Below are positions 10,584-21,760 of a stretch of 64,000 nt of DNA, piece by piece. Made by a program: the position numbers and the translations under genes. The stretch covers positions 3,006,138 to 3,070,137 of the forward strand of contig QVOM02000074.1 in assembly GCA_003586115.2 (NCBI GenBank). The letters run 5' to 3'. Source of the DNA: Salvator merianae. Lineage: Eukaryota; Chordata; Lepidosauria; Squamata; Teiidae. Numbering within the stretch: position 1 is the first letter of the stretch; every line of letters begins with the position of its first letter. The notes under the pieces were generated by a model, which worked only from the letters and a program-made list of their open reading frames with translations, ran no database searches and was not told where the DNA came from.

Positions 10584-11850
10584 CACAGGAAGAACAGATA
10601 CAGAGAATGGTGATCCTCAAGTCTATGGAGGCTAAAGTATCCTCTATGGCTAAGAGACCTATTGCTAGCTTTCTCTGATATGCCAGCTATGCCCTTATTT
10701 GGACAGTGACAGCCTAGCCACAATTGGTCATGCACTAGTAACTTCACAATTAGATTACTGTAGTGCACTCTGTGTAGGGCTGCCTTTGGCATCTGCTCTG
10801 GAAATTGAAATTATTGCAAAATTCTCCAGTTAGATTGCTAAATGGAATGCTCCAGCATTCACAAATTAAACCAGTACTTTAACAATTGCACTAGTTTCCA
10901 GTTAGCTACCAGCTCATATTCAAGGTTTTGTTATTAATATACATGTTCCTAAACAACTTGGGATCTACTAATCTGGTAAAATACCTTTTATACTATAAAC
11001 GCATAAGACCACTTAGATCATCTAGAGAAACCTATTTGCAGACTCTTTGCTATAGTGAATATCATTTTATTCTTACCTGCTACTCAGGCCGTTTTCACAC
11101 AGTGTGAGCTATCCTACACTGCATTAGCCCAGGCTTGGCCAGACTAGCCCTAGTGTGGGCTAGGATCCACCACATGCCAGGTGGCCCAGGCTGGGCCAGC
11201 CTTGGCTGCCAATTCTGAAGGCTGGGCCAGCCCCTGAAGCCAGTACCCAGCCTCTGAAAGCCAGGAGCTTCAGAGTTTCTGGGAGGGGTTGTTTTGGGGG
11301 TGCACTGACTTCCAGCAGTGTTTCCTGTTGCACTGCCAAAATGGACACTCCTGTATTCTGGGACAGGGAACTGTGTGCCTTATGCAAATAGCCTGCTGTT
11401 CCAGAACAGGTCTCTAGTATGCCAGGAGACCTCACCATTGAGGTCTACTGGTAGAGTGGGATAGGGCACCATTTTGGGCAACTTATCCATGCAGATAAAG
11501 TGTACTAGGACAGCAGAGGGCTTCCCCTATGCCCCACCAGCAGTGAAGAGCGGGGTCCTCTGCACTCCTTCATAGCTGATGCTAGTCAGAGTTTTCTCAA
11601 TGATAACACACAGTTTATGGAGCTCTCTCCTTCTCAGATTCATGAAGCCCCCACCATGATAGCTTTTAGGTACCTCCTGAGGACCCATCTGTTCTCCAGT
11701 CTTCCTGGCATGATTGTCTTTCCTTACTATGCTGTAATTTTCTTGTCCTCTGTTCACCCTTGTTAAACATGTGTTTATGTTTTAATGACTTGTTTTAGCT
11801 TACTATTGTAAACCACTCAAATAAGCACTACACAAAAATAAATATGTTTC
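10584..11850 (+). mobile_element. L2-like LINE fragment, 3' part, with an insertion
   Basis: Continues the L2 split by the copia element. Broken frames give LATIGHALVTSQLDYCSALCVGLPL (about 10725-10800, longer than one frame allows without gaps), then the region around 11590-11700 reads as the C-terminal LRTHLFS-like segment. The element ends in the L2-type tail, TGTAAACCACTC then AATAAATATG (about 11805-11850). Between about 11090 and 11455 the L2 similarity is interrupted by GC-rich sequence. Confidence 0.78.
11090..11455. mobile_element. Unclassified GC-rich insert inside the L2
   Basis: Begins around GGCCGTTTTCACACAG and is GC-richer than the L2 on either side, which lacks it. The 'GGC...TTCACAC' opening resembles the ends of the small DNA transposons elsewhere in this window (14638, 28046). 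I could not find a matching right terminus or a target duplication, so the limits and class are uncertain. Confidence 0.4.
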
Positions 11851-12304
11851 TGTTACATGGCTGCTCTGACCACATTTCAAAATAAAAGGTTAATGCCATG
11901 CCAGTGCACAATGCTGCTAGACAGTGCCAAATGCAGGATTGCCATAGAGCAGGCGCAGCTCCCCAGGAGTAAGTCGCCCATCTATCAGTTGTCATGAGTC
12001 TGCTTTAAAATCATACATCAAAGAAACTTACATATTGAAAGGCCATAAGAGTTCATATGTGTACTCCTATCTTATATGATACCACTGCATTTTTAAATAA
12101 AAACTCTTTCTCATCCCTTGGTCCTGGTCTTGAAATGCACAGTTGTAAGCTGCATCCCCATGGGGGTGGGATGCAGCCGGGCAAGGCATTGATTTTCAGG
12201 TTGCCACCCCTGTGACAAGAGCTTTGGGGAGCAAATGCTGGGCACCTCACCACCTCAAAGCCTTGCAGCTGCAGACCTGCAGGAATAGCTCCATTTTACA
12301 TTTT
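11851..12304. other. No recognisable feature
   Basis: About 450 bp with only short frames and no clear repeat structure. Confidence 0.45.
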
Positions 12305-13005
12305 GGGTGTGTTCAGACTTACTATTTTAGTCACCTTCTGAGCATTAAGCTGGGGAGTCCATGCAAGCCTTACCTGGAAGTCGCCCTCACACCTCTCCGC
12401 TGCTGCCTGGGTCAACTCTTCCAAAATCACCTCTTCAGTGCTCTCTGGTCACCTTAGAGCTGAGTGGGGAGCACCTCAACCAATCAGAGCCTTGCAGAAA
12501 CCCGTGGGACAATAGCACAGGAAGGGTGGGGCACCAGCGAGCTCTTGCCAGCACGGGAAAACTTTTCAAACTCCTATCCTCTGCCTTCTGTACTTAAAAA
12601 AAGACTTTAGTAGTGAGACATGGGAGAGAGCGCCTCACTAGTAAAATCCAGTGTGCTCTTTTTGATTATAGAATGCAGGATAGGAGTTTGAAGTTTCCCC
12701 ATGCTGGCAAGTCTCAATCTCCCCTCTTCTCCAATTCTCTGATGCTTTAGTAAAAGCTTCAAATGAGGCATTGCCACTTCTCGCTTCTCTGCTGAAGCAG
12801 TTTTCAAGTTCTTAACTCCTTAACTGCCATGGTATTTCTGTTTGCAAAGAAAATCAGTGAGCAGCACCCTTTTCAGGCTGTGACACTAGATTGCTGAATC
12901 GCCTCATTGGGTAAGTGTGTGTGGAAGGCTTTTTTCCTGTGTGCCCAGGAATTATTCACTCCTTTTATGAAGGTGATTTTAAAAATCACTAGTCTGAACA
13001 CACCC
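12305..13005 (-). mobile_element. Long foldback DNA transposon, copy A
   Basis: 701 bp bounded by inverted ends GGGTGTGTTCAGACT and AGTCTGAACACACCC, perfect over 15 bp, with TTT on both sides. The right-hand 120 bp read in reverse match the left ends of copies B (26718) and C (59624), so A is inverted relative to them. The centre (about 12551-12712) is an imperfect hairpin: ACTTTTCAAACTCCTATCCT and, downstream, AGGATAGGAGTTTGAAGT. No transposase is encoded, so it is non-autonomous. Superfamily not settled, because no convincing target duplication is shared by the three copies. Confidence 0.85.
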
Positions 13006-13007
13006 TT

Positions 13008-13085
13008 TGTTTTTATTGTTGTAACCCACCCAGAGACCTTTTGGGTATTGGGTGGGAGAAAAATGCAAAGAATAAATAAATAAAC
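13008..13085 (+). mobile_element. L2-type LINE 3' tail
   Basis: Reads TTATTGTTGTAACCCACC, GAGACCTTTTGGGTATTGGG, then AATAAATAAATAAA, the typical 3' end of L2-type LINEs. The foldback element (12305-13005) appears to have inserted just upstream. Confidence 0.7.
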
Positions 13086-13179
13086 AGCTGCAGTTCCATA
13101 TGGGGTCTGAACAAGTCTTCACAAAACTGTTTCAGTAGATGGATTTTAATATCTGTTCATTGTAATTCATTCTTCTTTT

Positions 13180-13449
13180 CTTATTTACAGCAGTGTAGCT
13201 AAACATTTTGCCGCCCGGGGCGAAGTGGTGGCAGAGAAGCGCGAGTGAGGGTGCCCCGCCCTGCAGCCTCCTACTCCCGCCGCCGCCCAGATGACTGCCC
13301 GCCGGGTGAGCGAGCAGGCAAGCGAGTGAACGCGCCACTGGGCGAGTGTGCGCCGGGCGGGGACCTGGCTCCATGGGCCGCCCGGAACAACGTGCCGCCT
13401 GGGGCGGGATGCCCCCCACGCCCCCCCTTGCTACGCCATTGCTTATTTA
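13180..13449. mobile_element. GC-rich hAT-like MITE, copy 1, with perfect 8-bp target duplication
   Basis: The element spans 13188-13441 (254 bp). The 8 bp CTTATTTA stands on both sides (13180-13187 and 13442-13449). The ends are CAGCAGTGTAGC and GCTACGCCATTG, imperfect inverted repeats of a CAGTGGCGTAGC type. An 8-bp duplication with CA...TG ends is the hAT signature. The interior is very GC- and CpG-rich against an AT-rich background and encodes no transposase. Two relatives lie at 36833 and 37837. Confidence 0.9.
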
Positions 13450-13587
13450 ACTACTATGACATCAGTGGTTTTGCAATATTTTTTATAAGGGCTAGGGAGG
13501 GAGCAATTGGGGTGGGTAGGAAAGTAGATATAAGGGTTACTTGTGACACAAGATCTGTAACTATTAATTGTATATGTATACTGTGAA

Positions 13588-13616
13588 TAATGATGATGAT
13601 GATGATGATGATGATG

Positions 13617-13676
<60 letters not shown>

Positions 13677-13690
13677 TAATAAAAAAAAAC
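13588..13690. repeat. Compound (TGA)n/(TAA)n microsatellite
   Basis: About nine TGA units, then a TAA run with scattered TGA units, then a short A run. The open frames that cross it on both strands (poly-D/N on plus, poly-I, L or S on minus) are artefacts of the triplet repeat. Confidence 0.97.
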
Positions 13691-14637
13691 CTGGGCCATT
13701 TTTGCACCAGACCAGAAATTGCCCAGGAAGTCAGGCATTTTTGGTCTAATATGAAAATAGCAAGGCCAGAATCGAAGCCAGCAAGTTGTCTCCTCCCTCT
13801 TTTGTCACTCTGCACAATAGAGGGGAGGCACCTGAGGGGCAGCCAACTGCTCAACAAGTCATAGAATCAATGCTGTAATAAGACAATGCCTGGGGTGGGT
13901 AGAGGCAACCCCCAGGGGCATTCAGATGCTTGGCTGCCCTTTCCTGAATTGGGTGGAGGAAAACCCTGGGCACCTGTGTGGATGCTGCCTAAGTTACTTT
14001 TAAGCTATGTACGATTGCAGTCTAACACACCCCAAGCAGCAGTGCCGATAGTTTCAGTATAATTGCATGATTCTAATTTTAAACCATACCCAGATGGCAT
14101 CAGTCAATTCACATCCTTGCAAAAAGTGGCCAGTATATGACTGCTATTCAGTGAACGCTCAAATCCTCAGAAAAAAAATACTACATTTGCTACCCTAAGA
14201 CAACATGCTAATCAATAATGCATAGATCCTTAAAGTCACTGGGAAAAATAATAATAATTTAACAGGAACGTGTACTGGAAATGTGCTTTAAGAGAAGTAG
14301 TTGTCCACAACTCTGCTTATTCTACAAAAATTTGGTCCCTCTAAAATGGCCTCAGGGTCCACCATTAATATCCAATCGGACATGGAAAAAATGGTATGTG
14401 TATGAGAAAAGTGAATAATGCACATTTCTGTGTAGATGAGGTATAAGATGATATCTCCAAATAAAGTAATAAATAAAATATATTTGCCCTTTCTTTTGAT
14501 CTTTCATAAGGAACATTTTTTATTTTTTATTTTGAATGCCTTAAGCCCGGACATTTTCCAGTCTTTCATTTGTGTGTTGGCCCTAAAGTTCTCATCTCAC
14601 TTTCATCCCTCCTTCAAATTTTGATGATAATGACACT
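13691..14637. other. No recognisable feature
   Basis: AT-rich sequence without coding, TIR or LTR signals that I can identify. Confidence 0.45.
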
Positions 14638-15057
14638 CAGGGCCTGTTCACACTTACTTGCTAGTGAGCGTCTGCATCCTCCTAGCAAAATGTCTCTGCA
14701 CTCAGCAATGGCTGCAGCATCCAGGAGTGGTGGTCAGTTCTGGTCAGCAGTGTTCACACCTGCTTCTGGGTGTAAATGCTGTGAAGCCCTGGCACGGCAC
14801 GGCACAGCACGGCATGGCACAGCTGCAGCTACAGCTGTGCAGTTGTGCACAATGTCCAGCTTGCCATGGCAACGGCCAGATATTTCCATGGCCACTGTCA
14901 TGGAGAGCAGGTGCCTTTCTCACTGTTGAGTGCTAGAGGTCCATTACAGGGCCATTCTAACACTCGCAGTGTGAATGGCCACCGCATTGCTGGGTCTTGA
15001 CCAGCTTAGAATGGTATAATTATACCATTCTAACCTGGTCAGTGAGAAGAGGCCCTC
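14638..15057. mobile_element. Small foldback DNA transposon with terminal palindrome, copy 1
   Basis: About 420 bp with related ends: AGGGCCTGTTCACACTTACT on the left and, reverse-complemented, AGGGCCTCTTCTCACTGACC on the right. Next to the right end lies a perfect 28-bp palindrome (15006-15033). The same end-plus-palindrome arrangement occurs at 54690-54742 in the other orientation. The interior has a short GGCAC run (14791-14820). No coding capacity and no clear target duplication. Confidence 0.72.
15006..15033. repeat. Perfect 28-bp palindrome
   Basis: The half-site TTAGAATGGTATAA is followed at once by its exact complement, with no loop. A near-identical palindrome is at 54707-54742. Confidence 0.95.
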
Positions 15058-18000
15058 AATGTTTGTTTTATGACCATTGACTGATTTTGGTGGATTCTCA
15101 ACTGAACCATAAAGTTTAAAATCAAAATAGCATTTAAAGTATTCTCTTTATTTTTTTAGTTGCAGTGTTTTATAGAGGTAAGCAAGCCAACTTGGTGCGC
15201 CAATGAGAGGAAGAGTCCTCTTACACCTTGGACTACAATGGGTTTGGGAGGTACAGTGGCTGCTGGTCGGTTTGGCATTATGAGCCAACTGTGCCAGGAC
15301 CAAAAAGTAAGCAGCACAAATTCTGCCTAGGATCACCAAAAGACACATTCCTTGACCTCCATATTCATGCTTCTGTAGATGCAATATCACAATTTGCACT
15401 ACTTTTTGCTTTAGGACTTGCCTTGAACTTGGAGGCATAGAATATAAAATATTCTATCCCAGGAGGGTCCCAAGAATAGTTAACAATAATTATTAGATCA
15501 TTCTGAGCTCACTGTACATGATTTTTCCCTTTCCTTAATATCTGTTGTTGCAGCATAGCACCTTGCCCATGCATTTATATGTGAAGAATACTCTCCAATA
15601 AAACCTGTGATTTAGAGCATATATTACTTATATAGTAATATCTTCCCCTGTTTTTAAACATCTCCATGCCTTAATTTTACTAGAACATGGAGTTTAATTC
15701 CTATTTCTTTGAAATTGTAAGAGTTGTGTCACTTCTCCTCTTTTTGCAGTTGTAAGGACTAGAACGAGAAGCTGACTTAATTCAAAGAGAAAATCTTGGG
15801 GCTCAGCTTGTGCTCATCTCCAACAGTGGCCAACAATTCCTCCCACAAAGCTTGCAGGCAGGGTGTGAAAACAACAATTTTTGCTCACCCCAGCAACTAG
15901 AAGTGACGTCTTGCCTCCAAGCATGGCAATGCCTTTAGCTGCCACAACAAACAGCTATGTCTAGGCCAAGCATCCATAAATTTAAACAGCATCTGAACTA
16001 GCCGTTGTCACCACATCTGGCGATAGTATATTCAGTCATTATGTATTTTAATTGTGCAATATCTGGATATTATGTAAGATGATATGTTGCAATTCCCTGA
16101 TAAATTTTAAACTCAGCTCAATATTTTCCTTTTCAGAGTAGGCAGCACAAGACTGTATACATCCCACATACAACCACATCGCGGAGTTCTATAAAACAAT
16201 TAAGATCTTGATTGTGTAACTTTCATTCCCTTCCAAGTGAATTTTAATGTGAAATTTGTACAGTAACATGGTGATAAAGTGGGCAGCTGATTTCACCAAG
16301 CTATACTTTATAGCCCCAGGATGTCTTTTGTGGCGTGTCACTGTCATATCACAGCCAGAGGCTGGAAGATTTCCTATCTGCAATATGGTTTCTACGATCC
16401 TGGGTCCAAGTGGCAAATGTAACTGGGAAAAATGATTTCTCCCCTAAAACTCTCTCAGATCTGAACAGTGTACATACATTTGTAGTTTACAGAGTGTGTG
16501 GGAAGGGAAGCTGGCCTATAAGAGCAGAATGGTAAGCTCAGACCTCAAATCCATTCACCTTCTCTCCTACATGTCTGTTTCAGTTCAGAGCAGGCTAATA
16601 AATGTACAATGCACTGTGTTCAGTGGAGTCAGTTTTCACAGAATTGTATTTTATGAGCAATATCCACATAGTCTATGAGGACTGCACATGATGTGTGCAC
16701 AGACCTACGGGTCCACACACCAATGTATAACATGGGGGGGGCATGCATTGGCATGGAATACAGTGACTGCCCAGCAACCACAGCTGGCCCATTCGCAGGT
16801 GTAGAGACTGCACCCAGGAGCACTCTAGTGGGTCTCCCATGCAATCCAGGCTGGGTCCCATTCCTGCAGCCCCCATGGAGTAAGCAGAGCAGTCTAGGTT
16901 CTATTCCAGAGACTAGCAACATTTTCAGAGGCCTAGCACCATTTCAGTACACTTTTTCCAGGCCAGGATCATTCTCTATAGCTCACGCCTTATACTATGG
17001 GTGCCGAAGTTATCATAGTGTCTGATCTACCATTACTTCTACTTTTTTTTTGCTATCTTGCCCTCCATACTACTAGTCACAGGAGGTACTTTTCTCCATT
17101 TCTCTCTGTGTGTGTATTTGTTTTGTAATTGCTTTTGTACATGTTGCTTTATACTTATATTTATCATTTTATCTTTTTTCATCCAGTTTTGAAGTTATCC
17201 TTTTAGAGTCTGTTGCAGTCTACCTGGCTTGACAGTATTTTGATTAACCTTCTCATGTGTGTATTCTTGGCTATTTTTTCACCCAGGGTGCCCTATAAAT
17301 ATTTTGTATAGACAATGATAAGAATATACCTCTGATCATTTCAGTTCCATCTCACAGAAAATGGAAAGAAACTGAAGAGTCTTAGCTATGTGGAAGGCCT
17401 GCCTGTTAGGTGACCATTAGTTGTCTGCTTAAAAGTTTTAATGAAGATAGTTCACCATATTCTGGAGCACTGTACTGCACTGTTGAACAGCTCATCTGAA
17501 AATTCTTCACAATGTTATTCTTTTCCTTGTAATTTCAATTCTATTGGTCCTGCTTCTATTTTCTAAGACAAAACAAATGAAGATGCTTTCGTCTTAGTCT
17601 GCATTCACATGCAGCAAAAATGTGGCACAAAGGCACCTTGGAGATGTCTTTCAATTCTTTCCTGTAGGACTTGATCTCTTGCTTTTCTTCTTCTCTTCTC
17701 ACAATCCCAATTTCCCTGTCACATCTATCAGTGAGGGATTGCTTCTGACTGAAGTGTTGTAAAATATCTCGATGCCCTCAGATGATAAAGCCTTCTTTTA
17801 CTTCTGTGGCCACTTCCCACCTCCCTTTAAATAACAATTTGTAGCTTGAGTTCATTAACCATTTATTGCCTGACTGAACTGGTAGCATCTCTACAGGCTT
17901 GCAAGCAAGCCTTGAAGAACATGGATGTTCAGCTGTTCTGCCACACTCAGGTGGTGTCTTGCCACTCCAATCTCAGGTAAAAGGCAAGGAAAAGTATCTG

Positions 18001-19559
18001 AGGAAATCATAAGCTGGGCAAAGGCACTTTTAAATTACTGCTGTTTTTGACTGAACATGTATGTTTTCCCATTTACTATCCATGGAAAATCAGGGGCAAG
18101 CACATTCCCACCCAGGTCTGACTCAAGCACACACTTTGTTTCCCCTAAGGACGTTGTTGGCAGGCAAAGCTTTAGAAGTTCTACTGTCTGTCAGCCCACT
18201 CTGCAGGGCATGCCCTGGGACTGAGAGAGGCGAGGAGAAGCCAAGGAGAGCAAACTCATCCCTGGATCCTTGGCTGGCAAACAGAAGGCATGAAGTCAAT
18301 GCAGTCGATAGGATGGGGGAGGAAGAACCATTGTATATGTCGCCTGTGAAAGGGGAAAGGGAGAACTCTGATACAGAACAGTGCTGAACAAGGGCTACAC
18401 AATCAGCTGTAGAAGGGTCCAGTAAGTGCTTTATAGAACTGCATGCAAACAACAAAAGGACAGGGACAGTGCAGTTTTAAAACAGGAAGAGTTTGAAAAA
18501 TGTTGTCTAAATGTCTCACTGACCCTGTATGCTCAGTTGTGTGACAGCAGGGCAATTTAAGTTAGTTCACCTGGGCACCAGCTAAAGTGGGAAGGGAACT
18601 AGGCAACATCCAATGGTCAAAGAGAAGTGTTTCTGCAATAAATTGACATCTATTCCCTATAGCTTTCACAGATATGTTCAGCATCCTGAGCCCCAAGGGC
18701 CCAAGGCCACCTAGTAGCTGGAAGCGGAATATTAAAAAAGAAGCCAAGCTAACCAGCTCTGGAAATTATTGTGCTGCTAATCATCCAAAGACCATGAAAC
18801 AGACTGGCACAACCAATGGAAGTACCCCCATTATTTTCCTTCCTACAGGCCATTTCATTAAACATCCTACACCAGTGAAGACCACCGTTAAAGCTAGTGT
18901 AATCTCCTTGCCAAATTAGTCCATAGACTTTGGTGAAGCTGCCAAGGATGAAGAAGTTATGCTTGTGTTCATAGTGTCGATATTTGCCACCCACTGAGAG
19001 CCAGACTGAGAAGCCATCCATTCTTGGATTTATTCTATTTATTTTATTACGTTGTATCAGGTGAAGTTCTTTCCTGAAGCCTTATGCTGCAGCTGAAAAT
19101 ACTTCCTAGCAACACTTTTAAATTTAAGTGGTCTTTCCATTCATCAAAATCTTACTCTTCCACTTTCTCCAGATTCTCATGCTGAACATGGTAACAACTT
19201 CTCCATTATATGTTACAGATTCTAAATTTAGAGATAAAAGTGATATAGGCTTAAATTCATTCTGTGGACTGTGGACTGTCATATGTTACTGCAGTTTAAT
19301 GGCAAAGCACATCCTTTGCCGTCTAGATTCAGTTCTTGGCATCTGCAGCTAAAAAGGACATTAGACAGCAAGGAAGAGAATGTTGACTATGACAGCTCTC
19401 CAAGAAATCAGACAGGACAGTTGTTCCTTGCATACCATGGTTTTCACATAGTGTCACTTAAGTTGTATGTGGGAGCAAAATGCAGTTTCACTTTCATGAC
19501 ACAAATCTACATTATTCATGATCACATTATGCAGATCACCACCTACTAAACTGGAGGTC
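15058..19559. other. No gene; unresolved repeat-like blocks
   Basis: No host exon or transposon protein recognised. The segment at 16670-17035 is GC-richer, with TG/CA-rich wording like the repeat at 19560 and 29430, but I could not align it. The largest frames here (about 110-116 codons near 16675 and 18061-18455) carry no known motif. Confidence 0.4.
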
Positions 19560-20300
19560 AGAAGAACAATGGAGGCCCAGTCTACCAATGTAAGACAGTG
19601 TCATTGCAGAGAGGACACTCAGTGTAGGTCAATGGCACTGCAGATGTGCCAGTGTAGGTCAATGGCACTGCAGATGTGAGACCCAGATTGGCAATAAATC
19701 AAAGGGGACATCCAGGCAACATCTGCACATGCGTCATAGGCACATACTGTGGAGATCATGTCTGGCCCAAAAAAGAGCTTTCTGGACCAGGAGCACAGTG
19801 GCTGGTACAGCATGGGCAAGCAGTCATCTGTTCAGTGGTCAGCCCGGCCCAGACTACATTTAAGACTGAAATAACAGAAGTTCCCTGGCTTTGAAATTGG
19901 AAGCCAGAGACATTTTACCACAGCCCAGAAATAGCCCTGTTGGTGGGTCAGCTTCTAGAGCTCAGAGAAATGAGCATGGTATGGGCCATTTCTGTCAATA
20001 TTGCCTGTCAGCACAGTGGCAACACAAACCAGGAACTAGTTTGGTCCACATAGGGAGTTTTTAAGTGGTTCCTGCTGCAGTGCTCCCGAGCACAGATTTT
20101 GCACCTAGGAGCAGGCCAAGATTAGGGATTGTGCAGCCACCACATGCCAGGGATGTCGTACGTAATGGTGTGTTGACTTCACAGTGCCCAGCATACTTTT
20201 GGCATGACCCAAAGGGACTGTACAGATCTTGCCCCAGTAAAGCAATATGCCATGGTGCAGCGTATGGGTGGTCCACGCTACCAGTGTAAGCTAACGGGGT
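19560..20300 (+). repeat. Unclassified interspersed repeat, copy 1
   Basis: The segment with GTCTGGCCCA and, a little further on, GAGCACAGTGGCTGGTAC resembles 29470-29530 (TTTGGCCCAGATCGAGTG, GAGCAGTGGCCTGTACC), and the following CTTTGAAATTGGAAGCCAG resembles CTCTGAAATCGCCAGCCAG there. No coding capacity, and ends not defined, so class is unknown. The right-hand part (20040-20300) is assigned with less confidence. Confidence 0.5.
19621..19680. repeat. Exact 30-bp tandem duplication
   Basis: Two adjacent 30-bp units beginning AGTGTAGGTCAATGGCACTG differ only in their last two bases (CC and AG). A recent slippage or duplication inside the unclassified repeat. Confidence 0.95.
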
Positions 20301-21539
20301 GGGAAGAATTACATTACACGAAATCACATTATTGGAATATCTCTGGGATTGCATTAAACAAATGAAGTCACATTTAACCAACCATGTAAAAGAAAGTCCA
20401 CGTTACACAAAAATGTGTTATATAAGGGATCATTTTATTGTTAATTTGTTTCAAAACTTTTATATACTACTACCCTGAGTGAAAAGCTTGCACCTAAACA
20501 AGGTAGAAATAGCTATTTCCTGAATTCTAGCAGAGAAAATATTTCTAGGATAGGTATTACCACAAAGAAGAGTAGCAGATAGTTACAACATGTGAATCTG
20601 TAATTCTTTCTGCACCACTACCCCACAATGCCAAGCTAGAATTCCCAATAAGTCACCACACTTACACTTGATTTGTTTGTTTGTTTCCTCATGACTACCC
20701 CTCGTATCACTTGCAAATTACAATTTACAATAATCAGATTTAGGAAAAAAAGTTAATAAAACAGGATTGATTTAAGAACTTAAAAAGATATGCAGAATGG
20801 GTTAGATTTCATTGTCTCTTTTACAAGAAACTCCAAGGCTGAGGTCACACCTTACTTTTTATTCAGATGGTGGCTGTCCTGTGTCTGGAATCTGGATGTC
20901 AAAGTCTGCTTCCAGTTTTTCTGCAGCCTTTTTTCCCCTGACTGGGACTATCTACTATGCAGAATGTCTCAGCATTGAGTCTGTTTCTGCTACAAGAAAT
21001 GGACCCAGGCAAAGAGTTGTGGGGAAAGAAGTCTGACCCCAAAGCATAAAGGCCCCCATCCATGCTGCCTCTGACACACTCAACCTCCATGGATCCCCTT
21101 GCCAGGTAAAAAGTACCCCCGCTGGCACTCCACTGCACTGTGCCACCCCCTGTCCCCTACCCCCACGCCCTAGTTCAGGGCTTCATAGTGCAGCCCACAG
21201 CTCCTAAGTATATCAACATTACAGGTAAACATTACATACTATATTATATTAATCATAATTAATCACTAATAATAATACACACCCTCTCCCAGTGTCCACA
21301 TTGTTAATCCCCATTGCTGCTTCCCTCTTTTTTAGCAAAGGGACAAATAAAATAAAATAATATAGGAAGTAAATGAGTTTAGTTACTTGGTTGAATTTGA
21401 TGAGTTTAAATAGTAACAGAATAAGATAAAAGAAGTTTGTGTTTAAAGAATGAAGGAATTAAATAGGTATGCATCTCTAGAATGAGAAGAAAAAGAGGGT
21501 GGCAAGCTCCTCCACATCTCCTCCTCCTAATATCTCATT
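20301..21539. other. No recognisable feature
   Basis: Mixed AT-rich sequence. A (TTTG)n run lies near 20675-20690 and an AATAAT-rich stretch near 21240-21360. No gene seen. Confidence 0.45.
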
Positions 21540-21760
21540 GGCTGCATCTGTACATAGTTAAAAAAAAATGGCTTGCAAGTGGCTTAGAGGTGGTAGGATC
21601 CACACACTTGTGCTTCTAATCCACATTGAACGCCAGAAAATGGATTTCCAAAATGCACTCTCTGACCTGTGGATTAGAGGTGGGATGGGAACAGTAGGGT
21701 CCACGTGCTACACCTCTAAGCTACTTTCAAGCCATCTTTTTCACGTGTGTGGATGCAGCC
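21540..21760. mobile_element. Foldback MITE of the GGCTGCATC family, copy 1
   Basis: 221 bp bounded by GGCTGCATC and GGATGCAGCC, flanked by ATT on both sides (a possible 3-bp duplication). The two halves fold on each other: TGGCTTGCAAGTGGCTTAGA on the left against CTCTAAGCTACTTTCAAGCC on the right, and CTAATCCACATT against GTGGATTAG in the middle. No coding capacity. Relatives at 29914, 45096 and 63196. Confidence 0.85.

Noticed and set aside
13454..13864. Overlapping frames rich in Asp/Asn (plus) or Ile, Leu and Ser (minus)
   Set aside because: They are translations of the TGA/TAA microsatellite, which has no stops in several frames.
18562..19021. Minus-strand frames with hydrophobic stretches suggesting a membrane-protein pseudogene
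   Set aside because: I could not match them to any protein, stops break the frames and no poly-A or splice structure was seen.
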